A stretch of DNA of 30,320 nt, taken from positions 173,213-203,532 of the forward strand of contig GG745366.1 in assembly GCA_000151295.1 (NCBI GenBank), given 5' to 3'. This document shows positions 17,655-26,861 of this stretch, one piece after another. Position 1 is the stretch's first letter. Every line of letters begins with the position of its first letter. The notes beneath the pieces are model-generated. The model saw nothing but the letters and a program-made list of their open reading frames with translations. It had not been told where the DNA came from and made no database searches. A program made the translations under genes and the position numbers. Origin of the DNA: Allomyces macrogynus ATCC 38327. Lineage: Eukaryota; Blastocladiomycota; Blastocladiomycetes; Blastocladiales; Blastocladiaceae.

Positions 17655-17848
17655 CTCGCTTGCTCTCTAATTCCAGCTAATTCTCGACAGTTTGTTGGTG
17701 TCTGTGCGCAGCGCGTCGTGGGCAACGTCTTTGTTGTTGAAGGTGTTTTTGCACCAAGTTCACGACTGCCACAGCGACGGATTTGCCGTCTTGGGACCCT
17801 GCCTCCTTGATCAAGAGTCGGGCTGCGGGCAGGATCACATCAATCACC

Positions 17849-19199
17849 ATGGGCACAACCTCCAATGCCGTGCGCCGCGTGCTCGCGTCGATCCCTCCGC
17901 CGCAGCGCGCGCTTTTGCACAAGCGGCACAAGTACCCCGTGCTCACTTTCCCCAAGGATGCCGGTACCATTTGATGATCGAAACTTTCCCTCACGAGCGA
18001 GAATCCAGATCCTCACGCGCACACCTGATGTCCACCAGAATCGCTCGCGCCATTTTTCCGCGCGGCAGACCTCGCCAACAAGACGCTCGTCGACATCAAC
18101 TGCGGGTTCGGCTTCATGACAGCGGCGCTGCTCGCGCACCCACCCGGCGGTGTACCACCAGCGCGTGCTATCCTCGTCGAGCAGGATCGCGGGCTCATCG
18201 AGTACGTGCGCACGAACCCGCCGGTGCCAAATGCGACGGTCCTGGAAATGGACCAGATGGCGACGGAGTTCCACCACCACTGGATGGCGAGCGAGGACGC
18301 GCCCGCGAAAGTCGATTGGTCACGGCCACCCGAGGAAACGAACGTCACAGCGGTCGCGACGCTCGGGACCAAACTCGGCGACCTGAATTGGACTCAGTTT
18401 TTGCGGTGGATGGCGGATCGCGGCGGGTTGCACGCGCTCGGGAGGGTGCCAATGTACTTGTTCCTCACGCGCACGTACTCGCAGGTACGTAGGACCGTGG
18501 GACGCAAGCGGCAAGGTGGAGCAGCTCCAGCTGACTGCTGGCTGCCGTGTAGCGCATGTTTGCCGCGCCCGGATCGACGAACCGCGGCCGACTCGCGGTT
18601 TTAACCGATGCCATGGTTCACGCCGAGTTGCTGCTCGAGCGGTCGGAAAAGGAACTCGTATTCTACCCTTACGTACGTTGCTAGTCGCGACCCGCGATTC
18701 GGGCAAGAAGAGCGATGAATGACGTGCTCTGGCCGCATCGCTCCAACAGCTGCAAACCATTGACCTGATCCGCATCGAGCCGCGCGAAACGCCGCTGTTC
18801 AAGAACTGTGCGTGTTGGCCAGAGCTCTCCGCCCTCTCTGGATACCTGACTGACGGTTCGACCCGCATTAGGCACACTTGAAGAGCTCGAATTCGTCACG
18901 CGGTCGCTGTTCGTCAAGAAGCTGCAGACCAGCTCGGCGCTCAAGTACGCGCTGTGCTTCTCCACCCGGTTTTCTGCGCAACTGTCGCTGACCTCGGCTG
19001 ACTCACGGTGCCCGACAGAACGCTCGACCCGACGGGTAAGTATTTGATCAAGGAGATCCCGGGCGAGGTGCTGGCCAAGCGCACGCTCGACCTGACGACC
19101 GAGGAACTCGTGTCGATTGCCGAGGTGTTTGCCAAGTGGCCGCTCAAGCAAGAGTTCCACGGGACCAATTTGTTCACAGGCGCCATGAACATTGGGTAG
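17849..19199 (+). CDS. Mitochondrial transcription factor B / rRNA dimethyladenosine transferase family (spliced, 6 exons)
   Basis: Members of this KsgA/Dim1-like family either dimethylate mitochondrial small-subunit rRNA or, like yeast Mtf1, act as the promoter-opening factor of mitochondrial RNA polymerase. Exons 17849-17963, 18069-18484, 18553-18672, 18750-18807, 18872-18944 and 19019-19199 give 320 residues, within the family range. The SAM-fold motif I is present but altered (LVDINCGFGFMT instead of E.GPG.G.LT), followed by a strand ending in ILVEQD, the usual acidic loop. LNWTQFLRWM, VPMYLFLTRTYSQRM and LAVLTDAMVHAELLL match the middle of the fold, and LEELEFVTRSLFVKK the start of the C-terminal helical domain. 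The degenerate motif I suggests loss of methyltransferase activity, as in Mtf1; that is an inference. Exon 4 uses a CAACAG acceptor at 18749; that junction is the least certain. Introns are 105, 68, 77, 64 and 74 nt. Confidence 0.72.
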
Positions 19200-19441
19200 T
19201 GGTCGTTGCGTTTCGCGTTTGGCTGCAAAAAACGGGGTGCGGGAGTGGGGTGGGAGTGGGAGCGCAGTGCTTAGTTTGCGCAGAGTCGTGCATGATGATA
19301 ATCCATGGCCATTGCTCAACACGGCGGGTGGAGAGCGCAGACAGATTGGAGCCAGGCAACTTGACGGCGCATGCATTCGCGGGACCAGCGCCCGACACAA
19401 CCAAAATGGCAAAATTCACCACCTCCAGCTCGACGCGTTAT

Positions 19442-20310
19442 TTACATGGTCCCCGTCGCTGCTGCCACGGCCGCGGCCGCGGCCGCCGGCTGCTTCTTCT
19501 TCTCAGCCTCGGCCTCCTTCTCGGCCTCGATCTCGGCCACGAGCGCGGCCACCTCGTCGGCGGGCACAGTCACGACGCGCGGCCCCTGCTCGTCGTCGGC
19601 GCGCATGTAGGCCAGTTCAATGTTCTTGGCGCCCGTCTGCACGACCTCGAGCAGCGCACGAATCGCGAGCTTGAGCGTATGGTGGTGGTCCAAGTCGGCC
19701 GCGTAATTCTTTTCCAAGAACTCGCGCACGGTCTTGGCCGACCGCCCCACAGCATTGGCCTTCCACGCGGCGTAGATCCCGGACGGGTCGGTCGAGTAGA
19801 GCTTGGGCACCTTGTCGGCGTCGATGCCCATGATCAGCGTGGAAATGCCGAACGGGCGCACACCGCCGGACTGCGTGTACTTTTGCTGCACGCCGGCAAG
19901 GTACCGCGTAATGTACTCCACGGACACGGGGTCCTCGACCGTAAGCCGGTGCGACTGGCATTCCATGCGCGCCTTGTTGACCAGGACTCGGCCGTCGGCC
20001 GTCAAACCGGCAAACGCCAGGCACACGTGCTCGTCGAGCAGGTTGATTTTGCGCACGGTGCGCGGGTCTTGCAGCTTGAGCGCCGATTTCTTTTCGACGC
20101 CCAGGACCACAGTCGTCTTGCCGCGCACGCCGACCTGAAAGGATCACGATCCGCGGGGGTGAGCGATATGAATGTAGTCGTAGTGTTGTGCGCGGGGAAA
20201 GGGACACGTACGGCGCAGGTGCCGCGGCGCACGGCCTCGAGCGCGTACTCAACTTGGAACAGGTGGCCGTCAGGCGAGAAGACGGTAAGGGCGCGATCGT
20301 AGCCGCTCAT
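19442..20310 (-). CDS. 20S proteasome alpha subunit, PSMA7/Pre6 type (alpha4) (spliced, 2 exons)
   Basis: Structural alpha-ring subunit of the 20S proteasome in nucleus and cytosol. Exons 20310-20212 and 20134-19442 encode 263 residues; the 77-nt intron has a GTACGT donor. The alpha-subunit signature is at the N-terminus ([20 protein letters not shown]), and the identity to the PSMA7 paralogue is clear from [54 protein letters not shown] and REFLEKNY. As expected for an alpha subunit it lacks the N-terminal catalytic Thr. The C-terminus is a charged helix ([16 protein letters not shown]) followed by a poly-Ala tail, slightly longer than usual. The gene converges with mitochondrial TFB (242 bp between stops) and diverges from Rpb7. 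Confidence 0.96.
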
Positions 20311-20892
20311 GGTTGCTGGGTCGTGGCAATGGCAATTGGGGGTGCAGCGATCGCGGCAAAAGGTGCCGGTTCTAGCTTGTCGGTTGGTTTGATTCGTCGA
20401 GCTGCAGGCCTTGCAGAGTCTCGTCGTTGCGCGAGCGTTGGGCTAGTCGCGCGTGCCGTTGGTGCCGTCGTCGTGCTGGGCAATAGCAGTGGTCGATCAG
20501 ACGCTGCTGGCCGTGCCGGTGGTTGGTGGTGCGGTCGTTCGTTGGCCGCGACGCGTGGTGACGTTCAGCGACTTGTCTGGCAGGCACGTCACGCCCTTCT
20601 GACACAATCGGACATACATTTATTCGAACGACGTAGTCGCGCTCATCAAGGCCGCGGCAATCCGACCTCTCTGTCGCGCGGCCCCGTCCGCCGTCCACGA
20701 CGCCTTGGACCCGACTGCAACTCGCTGCAGTACTACTGCCTGCCGCTATTCGACTGCGTGGCCGCGTCTGCAAGCCACTTAAACCGACGTGACCTGAATT
20801 TGGCCCCGGCCCAACATCGATTCTGCAGAACCCGTCCCGCGACGGTAGTCCCTGGCCGAACGTTCCAGTTACACGAGCGACCCGTTTCCGTC
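20311..20892. other. Divergent promoter region, proteasome alpha / Rpb7
   Basis: A 582-bp gap between divergent housekeeping genes. Open frames are off-codon-bias and lack motifs. No TATA box stands out near either start, in line with a TATA-less promoter. Confidence 0.5.
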
Positions 20893-21925
20893 ATGTTCTT
20901 CCTGGTCGGTTGATGACGCTGCGACATCTCGCCCCCACAACGATGGACCAACCCGCTCGCTCGTTCCATTGTGTGTAGCGCGAGCTCACGCACCTCGTGA
21001 GCCTGCAGCCGTCGCAGTTCACGCACGACGTTGAAGAGCAGCTGCGCCGCCGACTGCACGCGGAGGTCGAGGGCTCGTTTTCGGGCCGGTTCGGTTACGT
21101 GATCAGTGTCGTCGACGTTGTCAGTATCGGCGCGGGTCTGGTGCTGCCGGCGCAGGGTGCCGCGCAGTACCAGCTCACCTACCGCGCGATTGTGTTCAAG
21201 CCGTACAAGGGCGAGGTGCTGAACGCGATCGTGTCGCAGGTGAACCAGGTACTATGGGTGGGCGGTTTGGCGCGGCACAACGTGATGATAATGCTGATGA
21301 TTGGATGCGGTGGATGCAGCAAGGGTTCATGGCCGAGGTCGGGCCCGTCAACGTCTTTGTTTCGCGCTATGTACGCATCCGCTCGCGCCTTATCACCGTG
21401 TGGTCGATGTGGGCAAATACTGAACGTTCCTGGTCAATACACGCGCTGCCACCTTCACTGCCATTGTCCACTTCACGGCCGTCTTCGATGACATTGCTCA
21501 GTTGCTGCCCAAGCAATTCAAGTTCAACCCGTCGGGCGTCATTTCGTGCTGGTCCGACGACATGGACAACGTACGGTGCCGCTCGTTTCTTTTCTCGCTC
21601 GCCGTCGCGGTGGAGCTGATCCTTTCGGTTTTCCACCAGCGAATTGAGCGAGGAGCCAAGGTGCGGCTCCGCATCCAAGGCACGCAGACTTACCCAACAA
21701 AAATCGTACGTTTTGCTTGCCTTTCGCTTGACGGGTTTGCTGCCTCTTTGCTTAAACCTCTTGAACTGACTGCGCGACATCTTCGCTTGCTCTGTTCTTT
21801 CACTTGGACTGGTCGGACTCGCGCCTTGAACTTGACTCGCTCGCCTTCTTTTCTCCTCTCGCCTCTCGACGTGCTCACAGGACGCGATTGGGAGCATCAA
21901 GGAGGACTACCTCGGGCTCATCTAG
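20893..21925 (+). CDS. RPB7: RNA polymerase II subunit Rpb7 (spliced, 6 exons)
   Basis: Stalk subunit of RNA polymerase II, partner of Rpb4, binding nascent RNA and general factors. Exons 20893-20904, 20979-21248, 21320-21370, 21502-21570, 21640-21705 and 21881-21925 give 170 residues, against about 171-172 in yeast and human. Exon 1 is only 12 nt and encodes MFFL, the conserved N-terminus. The N-terminal RNP-like domain follows (EVEGSFSGRFGYVISV, YRAIVFKPYKGEVLNA) and then the S1/OB domain (GFMAEVGPVNVFVSR, FNPSGVISCW, VRLRIQGT), ending in the nearly invariant IGSIKEDYLGLI. Introns are 74, 71, 131, 69 and 175 nt, all GT..AG and phase 0. The gene converges with ECD; only 85 bp separate the stops. 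Confidence 0.95.
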
Positions 21926-22010
21926 CCCGGCCCTCCCCCGATCGCATCGCGTCGCAAATTCTAATACATTCCTATGTCCATGTTTGCACACCCCACCCCC
22001 GCACCACTCC

Positions 22011-23813
22011 TTACTTATGCCCCTCCTTCTCGCTATCCTCTTGTTCGGGCCCCGCGTCGCCCGGCACCCACATGCCCATCTGCGCGAGCAGCGTGGTCAC
22101 GGGCCCGGCCATCCCTTCCTGCGCCTTGACGCTCTCGAGCAAGTCCTTGAGCGCCTGCGCCTCGTCGACTGGGTCGGCCGAGTCGGGCGCGAACGGGTCC
22201 TCGTCTTCATCGGAATCCGAATCTGAATCTGAGTCGGTCTCAACTGGCGCCCGTTTCGCGCGCCCGTGCAACAGGTCAAAGAACCTGGACCCGTCAAACA
22301 GCGGCGCGCCGTCATCGTCGTCCGAGTCGTCGTCGCTGTCAGTCTCTGGCTCAGTTTCATCCGCGCCGATCCCGTCCACCCCACTCGTCCCGCCCGCGAC
22401 CGCATCGAGCGACTTGATCACCTGGTCGACGGCAAACTTGGACGCCGCGTCGTCGCGCTGCACCCACCGCTTCACGTCGGCTTCCGTCACCACCATCCAG
22501 CCGTCATCATCCGGCTCACCACTCCCTACCTCCCCTTGCGGTACCGCCGCCAGCGCCGCATCCACGACTTCCCGCACCGTCAGCCCACTCTCATCGTACC
22601 GCCACACCCCACCCGCGACCATCGGATCCCGCACGGCTAACTCGCACCCGAGCGCGAGCGCCACACCCAGGGCAAACTCGCGCTTGTCCCACGTGGCCGC
22701 ATGTGCCGCGAGCCGCGCCGGGACCGGGTCCACCTTAATCGCGACGAGCTGCGCGTACAGGACCCGCGTCAGCCGCACCGTCGTCCTTACCATTTGGTTT
22801 TCGGGAGCGTCCGAATCGTCCGAATCGTCCGGCGCGTCCGGGCCAAACACAGGCATCCCGCGCGCGAGCCGCATCCCGACGGGGTCGCGCGCCGCGGCCG
22901 CGGCAATCGCGACCGATGCGAGTTGGGGGGTCACGGACAGGACGTGCGCGACGCGGCGCGGGACGACGACGCGCGTGACGTGCGGGACAGTACCCGGCGC
23001 GTCGTTGGCGTGCGGCGCGCTTGCGAGGTACCGCGCGAGGTGCGCGTCGAGGTGCGCACGCATCGCGTTGGGAGCGACTGTGTCGGTCTGCGACAGCAGG
23101 ACCGCGGCAGCGCCCTCGGCCGCGGAGACCACGCGCACGCTGGGCGGGACGAGGTGCGTGGTTCCCTTTGCAAGCCATGCGCGGTGGGGGGCGGTTTCGG
23201 GGGTCACCCAGGACGGTAAGTATGTGGCGGCCTCGATCAGGAGCGGGTCGCCGTCAGCGGCGGCCAGGGTCATTGCGACGGTCGGGTCGACCTTGGTGAA
23301 GTCGGCCAGGACGGCGGTCATCAGCCACGCGTCGTCGGCACACTCGCCGACGTGTGCGGTGCCCGTGGCCACGGGAAGCACGGCGGCGTCGGCATCGTCA
23401 GCAACGGGGATGGCGTCGTCGAGCGTCAGCGGGTCGGCGGTCCACAAGTGCCCGTGGGTCAGCGACAGGATGTGCGCGGCAAGGCGTGAGCGAAGGGCGA
23501 GGACCCAGTTCGGGGTCAGGGCCGGGTCGACGAGGGGACGCGGTGCGGCGGCGCCGTCATGACCGGCGCTCGGTTCGGGTAGTGCATGTGCCGAGCCGGG
23601 CGTGCTGCTTGGTCGTTCCGGTGGCAAACTGCGCGACTTGGTCGTGGGAACGGCCGCAAAGATGGTGAAGCTGAGGTAATCGTCGGCGCCGTGTGGCCGC
23701 GACAGCGCCGCCTGCAGCACGTCGTCGATGGTGGTCGTGTCGTGCGACGCGGTGGTCGTGGCTGTGGGGCCGCCATAAAAGCGGTGCGGGCCCGCGCTGG
23801 ATGGGTCGACCAT
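22011..23813 (-). CDS. Ecdysoneless (ECD/SGT1 family) homologue
   Basis: ECD proteins are conserved regulators linked to spliceosome (Prp8) assembly, transcription and cell-cycle control; the family was once called hSGT1 and complements yeast gcr2 mutants. The ORF is intronless, 600 residues from the ATG at 23813. The N-terminal core matches the family pattern: ILSLTHGHLWTADPLTL, HVGECADDAWLMTAVL, GDPLLIEAATYLPSWVTPE and HRAWLAKGTTHLVP. The C-terminal third has the expected acidic, Ser/Asp-rich segments (about residues 480-570), part encoded by short GTCCGAATC and GAATCT repeats, then a helix around ALKDLLESVKAQEG. A slightly longer frame upstream has no ATG. The start is 67 bp from the divergent enoyl reductase start. 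Most residues were not aligned, so sub-family details are uncertain. Confidence 0.85.
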   Translation of the reverse strand: MVDPSSAGPHRFYGGPTATTTASHDTTTIDDVLQAALSRPHGADDYLSFTIFAAVPTTKSRSLPPERPSSTPGSAHALPEPSAGHDGAAAPRPLVDPALTPNWVLALRSRLAAHILSLTHGHLWTADPLTLDDAIPVADDADAAVLPVATGTAHVGECADDAWLMTAVLADFTKVDPTVAMTLAAADGDPLLIEAATYLPSWVTPETAPHRAWLAKGTTHLVPPSVRVVSAAEGAAAVLLSQTDTVAPNAMRAHLDAHLARYLASAPHANDAPGTVPHVTRVVVPRRVAHVLSVTPQLASVAIAAAAARDPVGMRLARGMPVFGPDAPDDSDDSDAPENQMVRTTVRLTRVLYAQLVAIKVDPVPARLAAHAATWDKREFALGVALALGCELAVRDPMVAGGVWRYDESGLTVREVVDAALAAVPQGEVGSGEPDDDGWMVVTEADVKRWVQRDDAASKFAVDQVIKSLDAVAGGTSGVDGIGADETEPETDSDDDSDDDDGAPLFDGSRFFDLLHGRAKRAPVETDSDSDSDSDEDEDPFAPDSADPVDEAQALKDLLESVKAQEGMAGPVTTLLAQMGMWVPGDAGPEQEDSEKEGHK

Positions 23814-23880
23814 CGTTCTGCACCGGCTTGTTCGTTCTCCCGCGGACCAACCACCCAACACGCTGCAAGTTATCTCCAAG
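23814..23880. promoter_or_regulatory. 67-bp bidirectional promoter between ECD and enoyl reductase
   Basis: The two start codons diverge with only 67 bp between them. Both 5' UTRs and any core promoter must lie within this space or inside the coding regions. No TATA box is present; a CCAACCACCCAAC patch near 23849-23861 is the most distinctive string. Confidence 0.5.
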
Positions 23881-25107
23881 ATGTCGACGACGACGCTCCC
23901 CAGCTCGACGGCCGCGATCGTGCTCGAAGCCCCCGGCGCACCGGGGTCGGTCCTGCGGTAAGCTTCTGGATGCGTGTGGCGCGCACAAGCCGTGACCGCG
24001 CCAGGCCGCCTTGATCTCGCGTGCCCATGACTGACCCTTCCCCCATTCCGTGTCGATAGCTACGCGCACATTGCCATCCCGACCGACCTCGCCGACGACG
24101 CTGTCGCCCTGCACATTCTCGCGGCGCCGATCAACCCGTCGGACCTGTCGGCGGTCCAGGGCGTCTATCCGATCCAAATGGCGCCCGTCGCCGTGACCGG
24201 TGGCTCTGCCTTCCCCGAAGGCACGACCGTGCGCGTGCCCGGGTTCGAGTGCGCCGCTGAAGTCGTTGCCGTTGGTTCCGCCGTGTCTGACATTGCCGTC
24301 GGCGACTGGGTGATCCCGAACAAGGGCGGGTTCGGCGCATGGCGCGCGCACGCCGTCGTTCCCGAGTCGGAGGTGCTAGTGATTCAGCGCGCGGACGAGG
24401 CGCACTCGCTCAAGGTCGCCGACGCGGCGACGATGATCGTCAACCCGCCCACGGCCTACCGGATGCTGCGCGATTTCGAGACCCTGAAGGAGGGGGACGT
24501 GGTCGTACAGAACGCGGCCAACTCGGCGGTCGGCCGGTACGTGATCCAGATGGCGCGCAACTTGGGTGTGCGCACGGTCAACCTCGTCCGCGACCGGCCG
24601 GAATTTGACGCGCTCGCCGCCGACTTGACCTCGCTCGGCGCGACCGCCGTCATTCGTGACGGCGATTTGGACGCGTTGAAAGGGTGGTTTGCCGAACACG
24701 CGCCGCAGGGTGCGCGGTTGGCATTCAATGCGGTTGGCGGCGCATCGGCTGCGCGCATGGTCGAGGTGCTCGGCAAGGGCGCGCACCACGTTACCTACGG
24801 CGCGATGTCGCGCGACCCGGTGCCGGTGAATGCGACGGCGCTGATCTTCAAGGATATCAAGATGGTCGGGTTCTGGATGTCCGAATGGAAGAAGCAGGCG
24901 TCGCGCGAGGCGACGGTGGAGATGTATGATGCGCTGGTCGCGGCGATTCGTGCCGGGGAGGTGATCGGGCCCGAGTTTGAGCATGTCGAGGTGCCGCTGA
25001 GCTTGGACGACGCGACCGAGGAGCGGCAGGCGGAGGTGGTCGCGAACGTGGCCAAGGCCGGGTCCAGCTTCCTGGGCAAAAAGATTTTGCTCGTGTTCCC
25101 GCACTAA
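23881..25107 (+). CDS. ETR1: Trans-2-enoyl-CoA/ACP reductase, MECR/Etr1 type (spliced, 2 exons)
   Basis: NADPH-dependent reduction of the enoyl intermediate in mitochondrial type II fatty acid synthesis, which feeds lipoic acid formation and respiration. Exons 23881-23957 and 24060-25107 encode 374 residues, as in the family; the 102-nt intron runs GTAAGC..ATAG. It is a medium-chain dehydrogenase/reductase without zinc ligands. INPSDLSAVQGVYP carries the catalytic Tyr (residue 62). NPPTAYRML, QNAANSAVGRYVIQMAR (NADPH-binding loop) and GFWMSEWKKQ are hallmarks of MECR. The N-terminus (MSTTTLPSSTAAIVLEAPG) lacks the basic amphipathic helix expected of a mitochondrial presequence. Targeting may be cryptic, depend on an unseen upstream exon, or be absent. 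The gene diverges from ECD and converges with the ALKBH8-like gene (94 bp between stops). Confidence 0.93.
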
Positions 25108-25201
25108 GCCGAGGTCGCGGGCGCGACCGGCGCGGGTATAGTGGGGTGGAGAGATTTGTTCATAGGATTGTCCAAACAAAAAACAGCCATTTGAATCCAA
25201 T

Positions 25202-26412
25202 CTACACGTCGGCCGTGACCTTCTCGACCCTGTCCACCCGCTCCATGGGCGCAACCCGACCTCCATCGCCATCATCGGCCTCGCCTGTACTCCGCCAGAC
25301 AATGCTCACCCGCTCCCCCTCCCTCGGCACGATCCGTCCGGCAACCGCATCCGCGCGCCTCCCCCTGATCCCATGCGCCCACTCGCTCCTCGCGGGCCCC
25401 ACCATCGCGACCACCGACCGCGGCCACAGGTACACTTCCTCCTCGACCTCCCCCAACTTGAAATCCATGGCCGTGCCAGAACCCATCGAGAGCGCCGCCA
25501 AATACGGCCCAAACTCAGGAATATCCACGTGCGACGCGATTCCGGCCTTGGGTGGATAAACCGAGACCGTCGCCTGTGTCGGCGTGTGCCCGCCGAGATA
25601 CCGGCGCGCGAGCGGGTGCAGCGCCGCGAGCCACGGCGGGAACGTGCGTGTTGGGGTCAAGGAAAACGACGAGTAGACGAATTCGTAGCCAAAGTGCACG
25701 ACGCGGCGGCCGTGCACTGCGGTCCATTCCGAGTCGGGGATGGATGCGATGGCGTCGAGGAGCGCGCGTTCTTCAGCCGGGGTGATGGCGGCGCGGTGGA
25801 GGGTCAGGCCCGGGATCGCGGGAAGAGGTGGGGTCGGGATCGAGTCGAGGTCATCGTCGCTGGCAGCGGTAGTGGTGGTAGTCGGGATCGCGATCCGTAA
25901 TGCGCGCACGAACGCGGCGAGCCCGATCCGGTCGCGTCCGTTGTTCTTGGGCAGGTGCGGTGTCGGGTGGCCGTGGAATTGCGAGTACGCGCGGAGGGCG
26001 CTCGGTTCGTCGTGGAAGACGACAAAGGAAAAGTTCTGGACAGCCAAACCATTTATTATTGCACGAACAAAGCGTCAAATCTCACGTCCACGCTCCCATT
26101 AGTCGTAGAAAGGCTCTCCACCTTGCCAAGCGGCATCCACGCGTGTGCAACGCCCGGGCCCAAGTCGGCGACGAGTCGCGCGAACGCGGCCTGTTCAATC
26201 GCGATAAAACCTTGCACGCCGACGTTGAGCAGGCACAGCGCAATCCGCGGCTCGTCCGCGGGATTTGGTGGACCATTATCACTGGGTTTGGCTGGATCCT
26301 TGCCATCGACGTTGGGTGCGGGGAGGTAGAGGTCGTGCTCTGGGACGCTGAGCAGGCGTGCAGCCGAGGCGCGCAACTGCGCGGCCTTGCGGGTCCAGTC
26401 GGCCTTGGGCAT
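25202..26412 (-). CDS. ALKBH8-like protein: RRM plus AlkB dioxygenase (spliced, 2 exons)
   Basis: ALKBH8 hydroxylates the wobble uridine modification mcm5U in tRNA; its AlkB domain is a 2-oxoglutarate/Fe(II) dioxygenase. Exons 26412-26122 and 26035-25202 encode 374 residues. The junction falls inside the RRM, linking HAWMPLGK to NFSFVVFHDEPSALRAY, which matches the ALKBH8 pattern LMPPNKPYSFARY. The AlkB core shows RRVVHFGYEF, the iron-binding ASHVDIPEFG (His266, Asp268), WAHGIRGRR (His318) and RVSIVWR (2-oxoglutarate Arg, 339 or 345). There is no C-terminal methyltransferase domain, so the protein would need a separate Trm9-like enzyme. A Thr/Asp-rich linker separates the RRM from AlkB. The 86-nt intron contains an in-frame TAA overlapping AATAAA (26058-26052), so unspliced RNA would encode an RRM-only fragment. 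Confidence 0.87.
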
Positions 26413-26861
26413 CCGGTCCGGCGTGCTGGAGGAGCTTGCAGTCGTGAGCGGCGTCGATCAAGGCGAGCAAATGGTGGCAAGCAAACAGCAAGGAGCAAGG
26501 CAGGACAAACGTTCCAGAAAAAGCAAGACAAACGTTGCGAGAAGGAGATGCGCGTGGTAATCGCGTGCCTCACGTGCGCCAATGTCTCTCATGCCATTCG
26601 TCTCGCAGACGCGCTTCGATTGGTCCGATTTCCGACGGACCCACCGCCGCCGCACCGACCGGCCCGGTCCCTCACCGCACTCTGCCAGCTACTTTTATCG
26701 TGCCTGACCAAGCAAATCGCCGCCCGCCGACGTATCCGGACAGATCCGTGCGCCAGCGCTCCTCGCCAAGATCACTATTTAGCCCGAGCACACGCAGCAC
26801 TGGCTCTACTCTCTCGCAATTATAACGAGCACCAACCGACTTGCGAGCACCGCCGACTGTA
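26413..26861. other. Divergent promoter region, ALKBH8-like / Tom20-SET
   Basis: A 449-bp gap between divergent starts. It is less GC-rich near the Tom20-SET start, with AT-rich strings (CTATTTAG near 26775, CAATTATAA near 26817) that could serve as core promoter elements. No coding exon was seen. Confidence 0.45.

Larger units (their letters stand above)
17068..17848. other. Divergent intergenic region, dipeptidase / mitochondrial TFB
   Basis: A 781-bp gap between divergent genes. It contains the dipeptidase TATA box (17136-17142), a 7-bp inverted repeat (ATTTGAA at 17533, TTCAAAT at 17560) and the truncated tRNA-like sequence at 17584-17654. No protein-coding exon is apparent. Confidence 0.5.

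Noticed and set aside
22203..22240. Microsatellite-like GAATCC/GAATCT repeat as a regulatory element
   Set aside because: It lies inside ECD and simply encodes an Asp/Ser acidic stretch typical of that family.
21502..23562. 686-codon plus-strand frame, Ser/Ala/Thr-rich
   Set aside because: It runs through RPB7 exons and then antisense to ECD. Ser/Ala/Thr richness mirrors the acidic and Ala-rich ECD codons.
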